Source: an uncultured Nioella sp.
Lineage (GTDB): Bacteria; Pseudomonadota; Alphaproteobacteria; Rhodobacterales; Rhodobacteraceae
Direction: 5' to 3'
DNA length: 64,000 nucleotides
NCBI GenBank assembly: GCA_947495575.1
Contig: CANLZL010000002.1
Location: forward strand, 434,001-498,000
In this document: piece by piece, positions 34,824 to 42,671 of the stretch
Position numbering within the stretch: position 1 is the stretch's first letter
Layout of the letters: each line of letters starts with the position of its first letter
The notes under the pieces: generated by a model
Seen by the model: only the letters and a program-made list of their open reading frames with translations
Databases searched by the model: none
What the model was told of the DNA's origin: nothing
Translations under genes and position numbers: made by a program

Positions 34824-35568
34824 AGACTCGCCCCGCGTCATTCCGTTTTCTCCGACGCCTGCCTCAGACGATTTGCCAGCGATCCGCCTTTGCGATTTGC
34901 GATTCAAACGTCGCGGCGCAGGTTTGCTGAACGGCCTAACGCTGGACTTGCCATCAACCGGCATCACGGCCGTTCTTGGACCCAACGGCGCGGGCAAGTC
35001 TTTGTTGCTGCGGGTTGTTGCCGGGTTGGTCGACCCGGATTCCGGCAAGGTTGTACTGCCAAGGGCCATGCAAGGCCGGGTTGGGTTGGTATTTCAACGA
35101 CCAACATTGCTGCGTCGCACGGTTCGGGGCAACCTGCTGCACGCGCTGAAACTGGCCCGTGTGCCGCGAAAATTGCGCGCGCAACGACTGGACGAGCTTT
35201 TGGCGTTGGGCAACCTTGGAAGTCTGGCAGACCGACCCGCACGCAGGCTGTCAGGGGGTGAGCAACAGCGCCTTGCCATCACCCGTGCATTGGCCGCCAA
35301 CCCCCTACTGTTGATGTTGGATGAGCCCACTGCCCATCTGGATCCACATGCAACCCACGCGATCGAAGCGATCATCACGCGGGTCGCCGCACAGGGCACC
35401 AAGGTGATCCTCGTGACCCATGACACAGGCCAGGTTCAACGGCTGGCACGCGATGTTGCCTTCCTCCATCAGGGTCTGGCGCATGAACTGACGTCCAAGG
35501 CCCAGTTTCTGAATGCGCCGCAAAGCGGCCCTGCCCGTGCATATCTCAAAGGAAAACTACTGCTGTGA
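34816..35568 (+). CDS. tupC: Tungstate ABC transporter ATP-binding protein TupC
   Basis: A 250-residue ABC ATPase: Walker A GPNGAGKSLLL near residue 57, Q-loop in LVFQRPTLLRRTVR, signature LSGGEQQRLAITRAL, Walker B LLMLDEPTAHLDPHA, and an H-loop in VILVTHDTG. It energises tungstate uptake with TupB. The ATG at 34816 overlaps the tupB end by 8 nt, and the stop overlaps the tupA start (GTGA), so all three are translationally coupled. The N-terminus carries about 25 extra residues before the ABC core. Confidence 0.95.
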   Translation: MAKDSPRVIPFSPTPASDDLPAIRLCDLRFKRRGAGLLNGLTLDLPSTGITAVLGPNGAGKSLLLRVVAGLVDPDSGKVVLPRAMQGRVGLVFQRPTLLRRTVRGNLLHALKLARVPRKLRAQRLDELLALGNLGSLADRPARRLSGGEQQRLAITRALAANPLLLMLDEPTAHLDPHATHAIEAIITRVAAQGTKVILVTHDTGQVQRLARDVAFLHQGLAHELTSKAQFLNAPQSGPARAYLKGKLLL

Positions 35569-36365
35569 CACGTATCTGGTTGGTCTGCCTTGGCATGGCT
35601 CTGTCTCCACCTGTTCTTGCCGACACTCCGGTTGTCCTGGTGCAATCCACCACATCCACGCAAAATTCCGGGCTCTACGCGCACCTTTTGCCCATCGCCT
35701 CAGACGCGCTCGGCCTGGATATCCGCGTCGTGGCGGTCGGCACAGGCCAAGCCTTGCGCAATGCTGAGCGTTGCGATGGCGATATGCTGATCGTCCACGC
35801 CCGGACGGCTGAAGAAGAGTTTGTTGCCGCAGGTTTTGGCGTTGCGCGCTACAACCTGATGTATAACGACTTCGTTCTGATCGGTCCGGCAAACGACCCT
35901 GCAGAGGTGGCAACAACAACTTCGATCGAAGAGGCATTGGTCCGAATTGCCATGACCGGCGCCCCATTTGCCAGCCGCGGCGACGATAGCGGCACCCATC
36001 AAAAGGAACTTGGCCTGTGGGACGGTATTGCCGATGTTGCTGCAGCGTCAGGCGGCTGGTACCGCGAAACCGGGTCCGGCATGGGCGCTACTCTGAATAT
36101 TGCCGTAGGTATGGGGGCCTACAGTCTAACTGACCGCGCCACATGGTTGTCGTTCGAAAACCAAGGCAGTCACGTGATCCTCAGCGAAGGCGATGCCGCG
36201 TTGTTCAATCAATATGGTGTCATTCCGGTGGACCCGACCCATTGCCCCAATGTGAACGCGGATGGAGCGGCCGCATTTACCCAATGGCTTCTGACCGATG
36301 GGCAAGATGTAATCGCTGGCTTCACTCGAGACGGCGAGCAGTTGTTTTTTCCGAACGCAGATTAA
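35565..36365 (+). CDS. tupA: Tungstate-binding periplasmic protein TupA
   Basis: A 266-residue binding protein with an N-terminal signal peptide (about 19 residues, cleavage after VLA in SPPVLADTP). The ligand motif VQSTTSTQNSGLY, with the TTTS-type sequence known from TupA, starts right after it. RGDDSGTHQKELGLW and GMGATLNIAVGMGAYSLTDR further match tungstate-specific TupA rather than ModA. Tungstate would serve W- or Mo-dependent enzymes such as formate dehydrogenases, in keeping with the molybdopterin-related genes 600 bp downstream. The start is a GTG overlapping tupC. Confidence 0.93.
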   Translation: MTRIWLVCLGMALSPPVLADTPVVLVQSTTSTQNSGLYAHLLPIASDALGLDIRVVAVGTGQALRNAERCDGDMLIVHARTAEEEFVAAGFGVARYNLMYNDFVLIGPANDPAEVATTTSIEEALVRIAMTGAPFASRGDDSGTHQKELGLWDGIADVAAASGGWYRETGSGMGATLNIAVGMGAYSLTDRATWLSFENQGSHVILSEGDAALFNQYGVIPVDPTHCPNVNADGAAAFTQWLLTDGQDVIAGFTRDGEQLFFPNAD

Positions 36366-36378
36366 GTCCGCGATGAAT

Positions 36379-36408
36379 GGCTCAGCCCGCGGATACGCGG
36401 ATTGAGCC
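36379..36408. terminator. Bidirectional hairpin between tupA and the convergent secreted-protein gene
   Basis: Nested perfect stems GGCTCA (36379-36384) / TGAGCC (36403-36408) and CCGCG (36387-36391) / CGCGG (36396-36400), with a GATA loop. TATTTCG follows on the plus strand. It probably ends both convergent transcripts. Confidence 0.65.
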
Positions 36409-36439
36409 TATTTCGAGTTCTGGCAGTCAGGTAATTGGG

Positions 36440-36865
36440 TTATTTCGATCCTGTCGGCGCCGGATTCACCGGTGCAACAGGCACACCTTCCAGCATGTCA
36501 AGAAACACATTGATCGTATCAAGACGTGTGCCGTCTTCCTGCAGGCTATACCCTGCGACGCTGGCGGTGACGCGCCCCTGATCCTCAGAACAGATAATCG
36601 CAACTTGCGTCACGCCCGGCGGCACCTCGAAACCAAGCACCGAAAATGTGGCTTCGCCCATGTCCGGCTCCATCCCGTGGCGGCGGAATTGCTGTTGCAT
36701 GGCATCGCGGGCCGTGTTCATGCACTCTACCTCTGAGGTGAACCCGGTGACGTAACCCGAAGAAAACCCTTCGGCGACGGCAAAACTTGTGGTGCCAAGG
36801 CCAACCAAAAATGCCATTCCGGCCAATCGCAACATGCCGCGCAGGGAAGTGGTGTGGGAAATCAT
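36440..36865 (-). CDS. Secreted/periplasmic protein of unknown function
   Basis: A 141-residue protein with a signal peptide (hydrophobic LAGMAFLVGLGTTSFAVA at residues 14-31, cleavage after AVA). The mature 110 residues contain two Cys (VECMN and IICSED) that could form a disulfide, and no known catalytic motif. AAGGAG lies 8 nt before the ATG at 36865. It is convergent with tupA and stands alone on the minus strand. I do not recognise the family. Confidence 0.7.
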   Translation of the reverse strand: MISHTTSLRGMLRLAGMAFLVGLGTTSFAVAEGFSSGYVTGFTSEVECMNTARDAMQQQFRRHGMEPDMGEATFSVLGFEVPPGVTQVAIICSEDQGRVTASVAGYSLQEDGTRLDTINVFLDMLEGVPVAPVNPAPTGSK

Positions 36866-36973
36866 GTGACGGCTCCTTATTATGAATTTCTTGATAATTT
36901 TGCGTCCCTATCCAAACACGGATCGAGATTTCCGCAAAATGCGAAATCACGAATTGAGCGTAACATTTTGTTT

Positions 36974-37996
36974 CTAAACTCTATTTTTAGAGTTCCGGTG
37001 AACAGAACGCGGCTGCGGGCGCGATGGAATCTCTTTTAATAGCCCGCCGACAGCCATCGCCGCGATATCTTTGGAACTTGGCGGAAACCCGCAACAGACA
37101 CGCTCTAACACCCAATCGGCCCCATTCAAGGCAGGGGATCGCGCACAGCCGGGCAAGCCGATCACGGGCCGTTCTGCAACCTGCCCCAAAAACAGAAGGT
37201 TTCCCGGATCAACCGGCATCCCGAACCGGGTGATCGTACCGCCTGCATCGACAACGGCTGATGGCGCAACATCATGAATGTCTGAAGTCGCACTGACGGT
37301 AAGGATTAGGGCCAGATCGCCTTGCAGTCGCTTTAACCCCTGTGCGATTGCGTCTTGGTCATGTGGAACGGTCATCACATCGGCCAACTGCATACCCAGA
37401 GCCTCCAGTCGGCCACGGATCGCTGACACACCCTTGCTTTCGCTAGAGCCAGGCTTTCCCCGACTTTCCGTGATGATCAGCCCTGCGGTTTTGTAGGCAA
37501 CCGGAGCTACAGAAAATGCGGCTTTGGCGACCTCTTCGGCGGCTTTCAAGTCACTGTCGGAAACGGCGTATGAAATGATTTTGACAGTTGCCACCATCAT
37601 CCCCGGCCAAGCGCGCTGCCAATCAGGAACGGTGGCGACAGTGATCATAGGATCAACGCCGTTTACTCCGGTAATGGCGTCGGAAGAAAGCCGGACAACC
37701 CCTGGGTGCGCAGCGCGGATGTTGACGCGACCTGTAAAGGCAGTTTCAACGACAAGCCCCGCCGCAGCGGGATCGGGTACAAGCGCAGAAGCAAGTCGGG
37801 CGGCCGCATGGTCTTCCCCCACATCGCCATCACCCAATCTTGCTACAACTACAGTTTGGTGACCGGCGGCAAACAGGTTTGCACAATCATCTGCAGTTAA
37901 AACGCGCCCCTTTCGCAGGCGCCCACCGGCCCATTGTAATGAATGCGCCAAAATGGCGCCTTGGGCGTCGTGCGTGGGGCAATCACCAAAGATCAT
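36974..37996 (-). CDS. Molybdopterin-binding (MoeA/MogA-like fold) protein
   Basis: A 340-residue protein whose central part (residues 165-310) matches the molybdopterin-binding fold of MogA/MoeA/CinA: AYKTAGLIITESRGKPGSSE, DVMTVPHDQDAIAQGLKRL, LILTVSATSDIHDVAPSAVV (here the usual GGTG-type loop is replaced) and PGNLLFLGQVAERPVIGLPG. The N-terminal 160 residues contain VLTADDCANLFAAGHQTVVV and GEDHAAARLA, seen in Moco-handling proteins encoded beside xdhC. It likely acts in molybdenum cofactor modification or delivery for xanthine/CO-dehydrogenase-type enzymes. Its start overlaps the xdhC stop by 4 nt. Confidence 0.82.
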   Translation of the reverse strand: MIFGDCPTHDAQGAILAHSLQWAGGRLRKGRVLTADDCANLFAAGHQTVVVARLGDGDVGEDHAAARLASALVPDPAAAGLVVETAFTGRVNIRAAHPGVVRLSSDAITGVNGVDPMITVATVPDWQRAWPGMMVATVKIISYAVSDSDLKAAEEVAKAAFSVAPVAYKTAGLIITESRGKPGSSESKGVSAIRGRLEALGMQLADVMTVPHDQDAIAQGLKRLQGDLALILTVSATSDIHDVAPSAVVDAGGTITRFGMPVDPGNLLFLGQVAERPVIGLPGCARSPALNGADWVLERVCCGFPPSSKDIAAMAVGGLLKEIPSRPQPRSVHRNSKNRV

Positions 37997-38976
37997 GTGC
38001 GACGCAGCCTCTGAATAACCTCAGCAAGGATGGAAACGGCAATTTCGGCAGGGTTTGCCGCCCCGATGTCCAGACCAACAGGGGCATGAATCCGCGCGAT
38101 CTGCAGGTTTGAAAACCCATCCGCAATCAGTCGTTGAACACGTTTTGCATGGGTTCGGTTTGACCCGAGCGCACCGATATAGAAGGCCTCGCTGGCCAAA
38201 GCAGTTTTGATCGCGGGATCGTCCAGTTTTGGATCATGAGTCAAAGTTATGACACCCGCGCGTGGATCAAGGCCAATCTGCTGCAAGCCTTCGTCGGGCC
38301 AGGCTTCTATTATGGTCTCACCGGGAAACCGGGATGCGGCCACAAAACCGGGGCGTGGATCGATCAAAACCGGGTCGAACCCCGCCAAGCGCGCCATAGG
38401 CATCAGGGCCTGTGCAATATGGACCGCCCCAACAACGGCAAGCCTAATTCCGGGGCTGTGGATGCCGATGAACCAATCCCCATCGAAGCCTGAGCGATCT
38501 TTGGCAAAGCGATCAAGCATGGCGGTGTCTTCAGCTGCTTTGGCTCGCGAAACCAAACGACGCTCTCCGCTAGCCACATTGACAAGATAGGCCATTTGCT
38601 GCCGGGCCGCGCGTGCCTTGACCAAGGTTTCCAGAACATCGACCGAAATGACCGCACCGACGGGTTCAACCAAAATTCGGATACGCCCACCACAGGCCAG
38701 CCCAACGGCAAAAGCATCCTCATCCGCAACGCCAAATTCCAGTAGTTCCGCAGTGCCCCGTGACAAGGCTTCAAGCGCTTCGGCGACAACCGCACCCTCG
38801 ACACAACCGCCTGACACCGAACCTTCCATCACGCCTGCCGCTGACACAACCATCTGACTGCCAGCCCGCCGCGGGGCCGAGCCCCATGTCTCCACCACAG
38901 TGGCCAAGACCGCACCAGAGCCGTTGTTGTGCCACTCCAAAGCAAGCTCCGGAATTCGATCCAGATTTGATGTCAT
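37993..38976 (-). CDS. xdhC: XdhC/CoxI-family molybdoenzyme maturation factor
   Basis: A 327-residue XdhC family protein. XdhC binds molybdenum cofactor and promotes its sulfuration and insertion into xanthine dehydrogenase-type enzymes. N-terminal motif AVLATVVETWGSAPRRAGSQ with the conserved SGGCVEGAV (Cys) and the later GLACGGRIRILVEPV; the C-terminal Rossmann part has LAVVGAVHIAQAL and ITLTHDPKLDDPAIKTAL, plus GALGSNRTHAKRV. The structural genes of the target enzyme are not in this window. It is co-transcribed with the molybdopterin-binding gene (ATGA overlap). AAAGGG precedes the ATG. Confidence 0.93.
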   Translation of the reverse strand: MTSNLDRIPELALEWHNNGSGAVLATVVETWGSAPRRAGSQMVVSAAGVMEGSVSGGCVEGAVVAEALEALSRGTAELLEFGVADEDAFAVGLACGGRIRILVEPVGAVISVDVLETLVKARAARQQMAYLVNVASGERRLVSRAKAAEDTAMLDRFAKDRSGFDGDWFIGIHSPGIRLAVVGAVHIAQALMPMARLAGFDPVLIDPRPGFVAASRFPGETIIEAWPDEGLQQIGLDPRAGVITLTHDPKLDDPAIKTALASEAFYIGALGSNRTHAKRVQRLIADGFSNLQIARIHAPVGLDIGAANPAEIAVSILAEVIQRLRRT

Positions 38977-39000
38977 GATGAACCCTTTCGGATGGCTGTC

Positions 39001-39040
39001 CTACCTCGCGCGGTGCAAACCTACCTCGCGCGGTGCAAAC
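39001..39040. repeat. Perfect tandem duplication of a 20-bp unit
   Basis: CTACCTCGCGCGGTGCAAAC occurs twice head to tail (39001-39020, 39021-39040), 25 bp upstream of the xdhC start. It may be a recent slippage product or a doubled regulator site. No third copy is adjacent. Confidence 0.9.
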
Positions 39041-39204
39041 CATATCCTGCTTCCCAGGAAACAGAAATGGGGATCAAAGCCCAGATTGTAACCGTAATGA
39101 TTTAAACCCACACTAAACCGGCAGAGATGCCAGTCACGCTTAACCAACGTCTTGACCCTGCGCGCTAAATCCTGCACGGCTGGTGCCGATTTTCGGAGAG
39201 ATAG

Positions 39205-39783
39205 ATGTTACGCCGTTTTTACGATTGGACGCTTAGCCTCGCTGAGCATCGCTATGCATTGGTGGCCCTCGCCATCGTGTCATTTGCCGAAAGCTCGTTT
39301 TTTCCTATTCCCCCCGATCTGTTGATGATCCCGATGATTTTGGCGGCCCCATCGCGCGCCTTTTTGATTGCGGGCGTTTGCCTTGTGGCGTCCGTTCTGG
39401 GCGGCATCGCAGGATACGCCATTGGCCAGTTCGCATTCGAAGAACTCGGCCGCCCGATTTTCGAGGCACTGGGCAAAGTGGACCGCATTGAGGAATTCAA
39501 CGCGCGCTTCAATGATTTCGGGTTCTGGCCCGTCCTGATCGCGGGGCTCACGCCCTTCCCCTACAAGGTTATCACCATCATGTCGGGCTGGACCGGCCTG
39601 CCCTTTATGACTTTTGTCCTCACTTCCATTCTTGCGCGCGGCTTGCGCTTCTTCATCGTGGCAGGATTGCTCTGGAAATTCGGCGCGCCTATTCGTGAGT
39701 TTATCGAGCGCCGCCTTGGCTTGATGTTCATTCTCTTCGTGCTACTGCTTGCCGGAGGTTTCTACGTGGTGAAGTTCATATGA
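39205..39783 (+). CDS. YqaA/DedA-related membrane protein
   Basis: A 192-residue inner-membrane protein with about five hydrophobic segments. It matches the YqaA/SNARE-associated (VTT) family: FAESSFFPIPPDLLMIPMIL near residue 30 (the ExxxxPxPxE/D-type re-entrant loop) and GFWPVLIAGLTPFPYKVITI, the second conserved Pro-containing element. DedA/YqaA proteins are linked to membrane lipid flipping and proton-motive-force homeostasis. The ATG at 39205 has GGAGAGA upstream. Its end overlaps dsbB by 4 nt, so a role in the envelope is supported by context. Confidence 0.9.
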   Translation: MLRRFYDWTLSLAEHRYALVALAIVSFAESSFFPIPPDLLMIPMILAAPSRAFLIAGVCLVASVLGGIAGYAIGQFAFEELGRPIFEALGKVDRIEEFNARFNDFGFWPVLIAGLTPFPYKVITIMSGWTGLPFMTFVLTSILARGLRFFIVAGLLWKFGAPIREFIERRLGLMFILFVLLLAGGFYVVKFI

Positions 39784-40262
39784 CCCAGCTTTCTGCCCGC
39801 ATGTTGATGCTTTTGGCCGGTCTTGGATCGGCGGCGCTGTTCTTTGGGGCGCTGTTTTTCCAATTCGTAATTGGGGTGGAACCCTGTGCTATGTGTTTCT
39901 GGCAGCGTTGGCCGCACCGAGTAGGCATCATTCTGGGTTTGATTGGCGCGGCCATTCCGCGTGCTATCATTGCGGCGGCTGGCGCCATTAACATGGCCGT
40001 CAGCTTTGGGCTTGCTGCTTTTCACACCGGGGTTGAGCGGCAATGGTGGGACGGACCGGCCAGTTGCACATCGCGCGGCGTGGACCTAACGGCCAGTGAA
40101 TGTGGGCTTTTGGACCCCAATTGTGGCAATGCGATTGCACTTTGCGATGAAATCTCGTGGTCGCTTTTTGGCCTGTCCATGGCCAACTACAACGCCGTTA
40201 TTTCGCTGGTCCTGCTTGGCTTATGCGTCGCTGCGTTTCGTAAAGCACGCGCCAAGGCCTAA
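39780..40262 (+). CDS. dsbB: Disulfide bond formation protein B
   Basis: A 160-residue four-segment membrane protein of the DsbB family that re-oxidises DsbA with quinone. The first periplasmic redox pair is EPCAMCFWQRWPHR (C-x-x-C near residue 36); the second loop has Cys in PASCTS, SECGLLD, PNCGNA and ALCDEISW, more Cys than E. coli DsbB, which needs only one pair there. Coupled to yqaA upstream (ATGA). Its stop overlaps the convergent Lrp-type gene by 4 bp. Confidence 0.93.
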   Translation: MTQLSARMLMLLAGLGSAALFFGALFFQFVIGVEPCAMCFWQRWPHRVGIILGLIGAAIPRAIIAAAGAINMAVSFGLAAFHTGVERQWWDGPASCTSRGVDLTASECGLLDPNCGNAIALCDEISWSLFGLSMANYNAVISLVLLGLCVAAFRKARAKA

Positions 40263-40699
40263 TGTCGACTGTAACGACTGGTGCTGAGAAGCAGGCTTGT
40301 TTCTGAGGTCGACACACCCTCCATCTTCCGTATGACCCCAAGGGTGACGTCCAGCTCTTCCAAAGTTGCTGTGCCCAACTCAACGATCAAATCCCATTTA
40401 CCATTGGTTGAATGGATCGCCTGTACATGTGGGCGACCAGTCAACTGACGCCGGATGCGGTCCATCCCCGGACCTTCAATGGCCAGCATGGTCAAGGCAC
40501 GTACAGGGCTAACAGCCAAATCGCCGCGCGTGACAACCGAATAACCGTGGATCTCTCCGCTGCTCGACAAACGCTCCATCCGGCCACGTACCGTTGCGCG
40601 AGTGACCCCAAGTTCCAGCGCAAGATCCGAGACCGATGCCCGACCATCGCGCCTGAGTGCAGCCAGCAGCCGTAAATCCATTTCATCCAAATTTGACAT
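40259..40699 (-). CDS. Lrp/AsnC-family regulator, predicted control of arginine/ornithine catabolism
   Basis: A 146-residue Lrp/AsnC regulator: helix-turn-helix in MDLRLLAALRRDGRASVSDL and LGVTRATVRGRMERLSSSGE, and a RAM domain (VSPVRALTMLAIEGPGMDRI, then KWDLIVELGTATLEELD). The ATG at 40699 matches the family start; a frame to 40741 would run through the palindromic region. It is divergent from the arginase-ctlX-ocd operon, 118 bp away, and such pairs usually use arginine, ornithine or proline as effector, so it probably activates the operon. The effector is not proven. Confidence 0.9.
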   Translation of the reverse strand: MSNLDEMDLRLLAALRRDGRASVSDLALELGVTRATVRGRMERLSSSGEIHGYSVVTRGDLAVSPVRALTMLAIEGPGMDRIRRQLTGRPHVQAIHSTNGKWDLIVELGTATLEELDVTLGVIRKMEGVSTSETSLLLSTSRYSRH

Positions 40700-40704
40700 A
40701 GTAA

Positions 40705-40741
40705 TTGACCATTTTGCGCAATATCCGCCCATTATGATCAA
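40705..40741. promoter_or_regulatory. Imperfect inverted repeat between lrp and arginase genes
   Basis: TTGACCAT (40705-40712) and ATGATCAA (40734-40741) are 7/8 complementary with 21 bp between. They occupy the divergent promoter region, about 80 bp before the arginase ATG. A site for the Lrp-type protein is inferred. Confidence 0.45.
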
Positions 40742-40817
40742 TTTGTTGGCTTATGTCTAATCCGATCCGGTTGATACCAGTGGGTAACAGATTGAACGTC
40801 GCAGATTGAGGCTCTCA

Positions 40818-41747
40818 ATGACTCCCACAAATATCATTCTCGTTGGCGCACCGGTTGATAGCGGCAAACGCCGCCAGGGCTGCCTTATGGGCCCTGATGC
40901 ATACCGGACCGCTGGCCTTGCCAAGACGCTGGAAAGCCTTGGCCACCCGACCCGGGATATTGGCAATGTTGTGCCTGCCCCGCTTAAGGACATCCAGAGC
41001 GCGACGCATCTGCATGCACTGGCGGAAACCGTGGCCTGGACAGAAGCCCTCAGCGCCGCGGCAGAAACAGCAATGGAAGATGGATTTCCAGTTTTTATGG
41101 GCGGCGATCACAGTCTCGCCCTCGGCACCGTCTCCGGTGTTGCCAATTATGCAGCGGCCCAAAACCGCCCACAATTTGTGCTTTGGCTGGACGCGCATTC
41201 TGACTACCACACGCCAGAGAGCACCGGCACGGGCAATCTGCACGGCACACCAGTTGGGTACGTTACAGGACGCGAAGGATTCGAAGCCTTTCCACCGGTT
41301 GCCAACCCGGTCCCCCACGAAAACATTGCCATGATCGGACTGCGCTCGGTTGATAGCGAGGAACGCGCGGCGCTGGAAGAAACCGATATTGCGATTACCG
41401 ATATGCGGGCCATTGACGAACATGGCATCGCGGCGCCTTTACGAGAGTTTCTCGCCCGTGTTGAGGCTGCAAATGGCCTGCTGCACGTGTCCTTGGACGT
41501 GGATTTCCTAGATCCTGAAATCGCCCCCGCCGTTGGCACCACTGTTCCCGGCGGCGCCAGTTTCCGTGAAGGGCATTTGGTGATGGAAATCCTACATGAT
41601 TCCGGCCTTGTCTCATCGCTCGACCTTGTCGAACTTAATCCGTTCCTTGATGACCGCGGACGCACGGCATCTTTGATGGTCGACCTCACCGCATCGCTTA
41701 TGGGGCGCCGTGTCTTTGACCGCCCAACCCGGAGCTTTGCCGCATGA
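40818..41747 (+). CDS. rocF: Arginase
   Basis: A 309-residue ureohydrolase, most similar to arginase (L-arginine to ornithine and urea). All manganese-ligand motifs are present: FMGGDHSLALGTVSG (GGDHS), LWLDAHSDYHTPESTGTGNL (DAHxD; H-G-T follows) and VSLDVDFLDPEIAP (SxDxDxxDP). The NLHGTPVGY loop is the arginase-type substrate loop. The ATG at 40818 gives the family start TPTNIILVGAPVDSG. First gene of a coupled operon with ctlX (ATGA overlap) and ocd. No urease genes are in the window. Agmatinase is an alternative but less likely given the ocd context. Confidence 0.92.
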   Translation: MTPTNIILVGAPVDSGKRRQGCLMGPDAYRTAGLAKTLESLGHPTRDIGNVVPAPLKDIQSATHLHALAETVAWTEALSAAAETAMEDGFPVFMGGDHSLALGTVSGVANYAAAQNRPQFVLWLDAHSDYHTPESTGTGNLHGTPVGYVTGREGFEAFPPVANPVPHENIAMIGLRSVDSEERAALEETDIAITDMRAIDEHGIAAPLREFLARVEAANGLLHVSLDVDFLDPEIAPAVGTTVPGGASFREGHLVMEILHDSGLVSSLDLVELNPFLDDRGRTASLMVDLTASLMGRRVFDRPTRSFAA

Positions 41748-42658
41748 GCCAGCAAGCCCCCGCATCGGTGGTCATGATCCGCCCGCATCACTTTCAACCC
41801 AATGCAGAGACGGCCGCTGACAATGCGTTCCAAACGGCGTGTGCGCTGTCGCCGGCAGATACTGCTAAATCGGCTCGCGCCGAATTCGACGGTGTCGTGA
41901 CCGCGCTGCGCGACGTGGGCGTGACCGTGCACGACTTTGACGATACCGGCACCGAGACACCAGATTCCGTTTTTCCGAATAACTGGTTTTCCACCCATGC
42001 CGGCGGTCATGTCGCGGTCTATCCGATGTATGCCCAGACCCGTCGCCGTGAACGCCGGTGGGACGTGATCGAGATGCTGAAACGCGATTACCGCGTGCAG
42101 GATGTGATCGACTATTCCGGGCTTGAGGCCGATGGTCTGGCCCTGGAAGGCACCGGCGCGATGGTACTGGATCACGTGGGCCGCGTGGCCTATGTCGCGA
42201 AATCGAACCGCGCCGATCCGGTGATCCTGGAACGGTTCTGCACCAATTTCGCTTATGAGCCCATCGCCTTCGACGCGGTCGATGCCAAGGGCACGGCCGT
42301 CTATCACACCAATGTCCTGATGGGGATCGGCACCGAATATGCGATGATCGGGCTGGACATGATCACCTCGGATGAGCGCCGCGAGACGGTGATGTCCCGG
42401 CTTGAGGAAAGCGGGCATGAGGTGATTGCACTCAGCGAGGATCAGATCACCCGGTTCGCGGGCAATGCCATCGAGGTGACGGGCGACAAGGGTCGTGTTC
42501 TGGCCCTGTCGCAAACCGCCTATGACGCGCTTTCCCCAGATCAGATCGCGATCATCGAACGTTCGGCCAAGATCCTGCCCTTGGCCATCCCCACGATTGA
42601 AACAGCCGGCGGCTCGATCCGTTGCATGATCGCCGGCATCCACCTGTCTCGCCGATAA
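41744..42658 (+). CDS. ctlX: Citrulline hydrolase CtlX (amidinotransferase/DDAH fold)
   Basis: A 304-residue guanidino-modifying enzyme of the CtlX group, which hydrolyses citrulline to ornithine, CO2 and ammonia; cytoplasmic. Features of the pentein fold: N-terminal SVVMIRPHHFQPN, SVFPNNWFSTHAGGHVAVYP, GTGAMVLDHVGRVAYVA, the catalytic His188 in VYHTNVLMGIG and the nucleophile Cys294 in GGSIRCMIAGIHL. A dimethylarginine hydrolase role is the main alternative, but the gene lies between arginase and ornithine cyclodeaminase, so an ornithine-yielding reaction fits best. Overlaps rocF by 4 nt; ocd starts 13 bp after the stop. Confidence 0.88.
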   Translation: MSQQAPASVVMIRPHHFQPNAETAADNAFQTACALSPADTAKSARAEFDGVVTALRDVGVTVHDFDDTGTETPDSVFPNNWFSTHAGGHVAVYPMYAQTRRRERRWDVIEMLKRDYRVQDVIDYSGLEADGLALEGTGAMVLDHVGRVAYVAKSNRADPVILERFCTNFAYEPIAFDAVDAKGTAVYHTNVLMGIGTEYAMIGLDMITSDERRETVMSRLEESGHEVIALSEDQITRFAGNAIEVTGDKGRVLALSQTAYDALSPDQIAIIERSAKILPLAIPTIETAGGSIRCMIAGIHLSRR

Positions 42659-42671
42659 GAGTCCTCAGACC

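Noticed and set aside
39001-39040. The tandem 20-bp repeat as a CRISPR unit
   Set aside because: Only two copies, head to tail without spacer, and no cas genes nearby.
41204-42643. A 479-codon frame on the minus strand, opposite arginase and ctlX
   Set aside because: Entirely antisense to two well-supported enzymes with catalytic motifs; low-complexity translation without recognisable domains.
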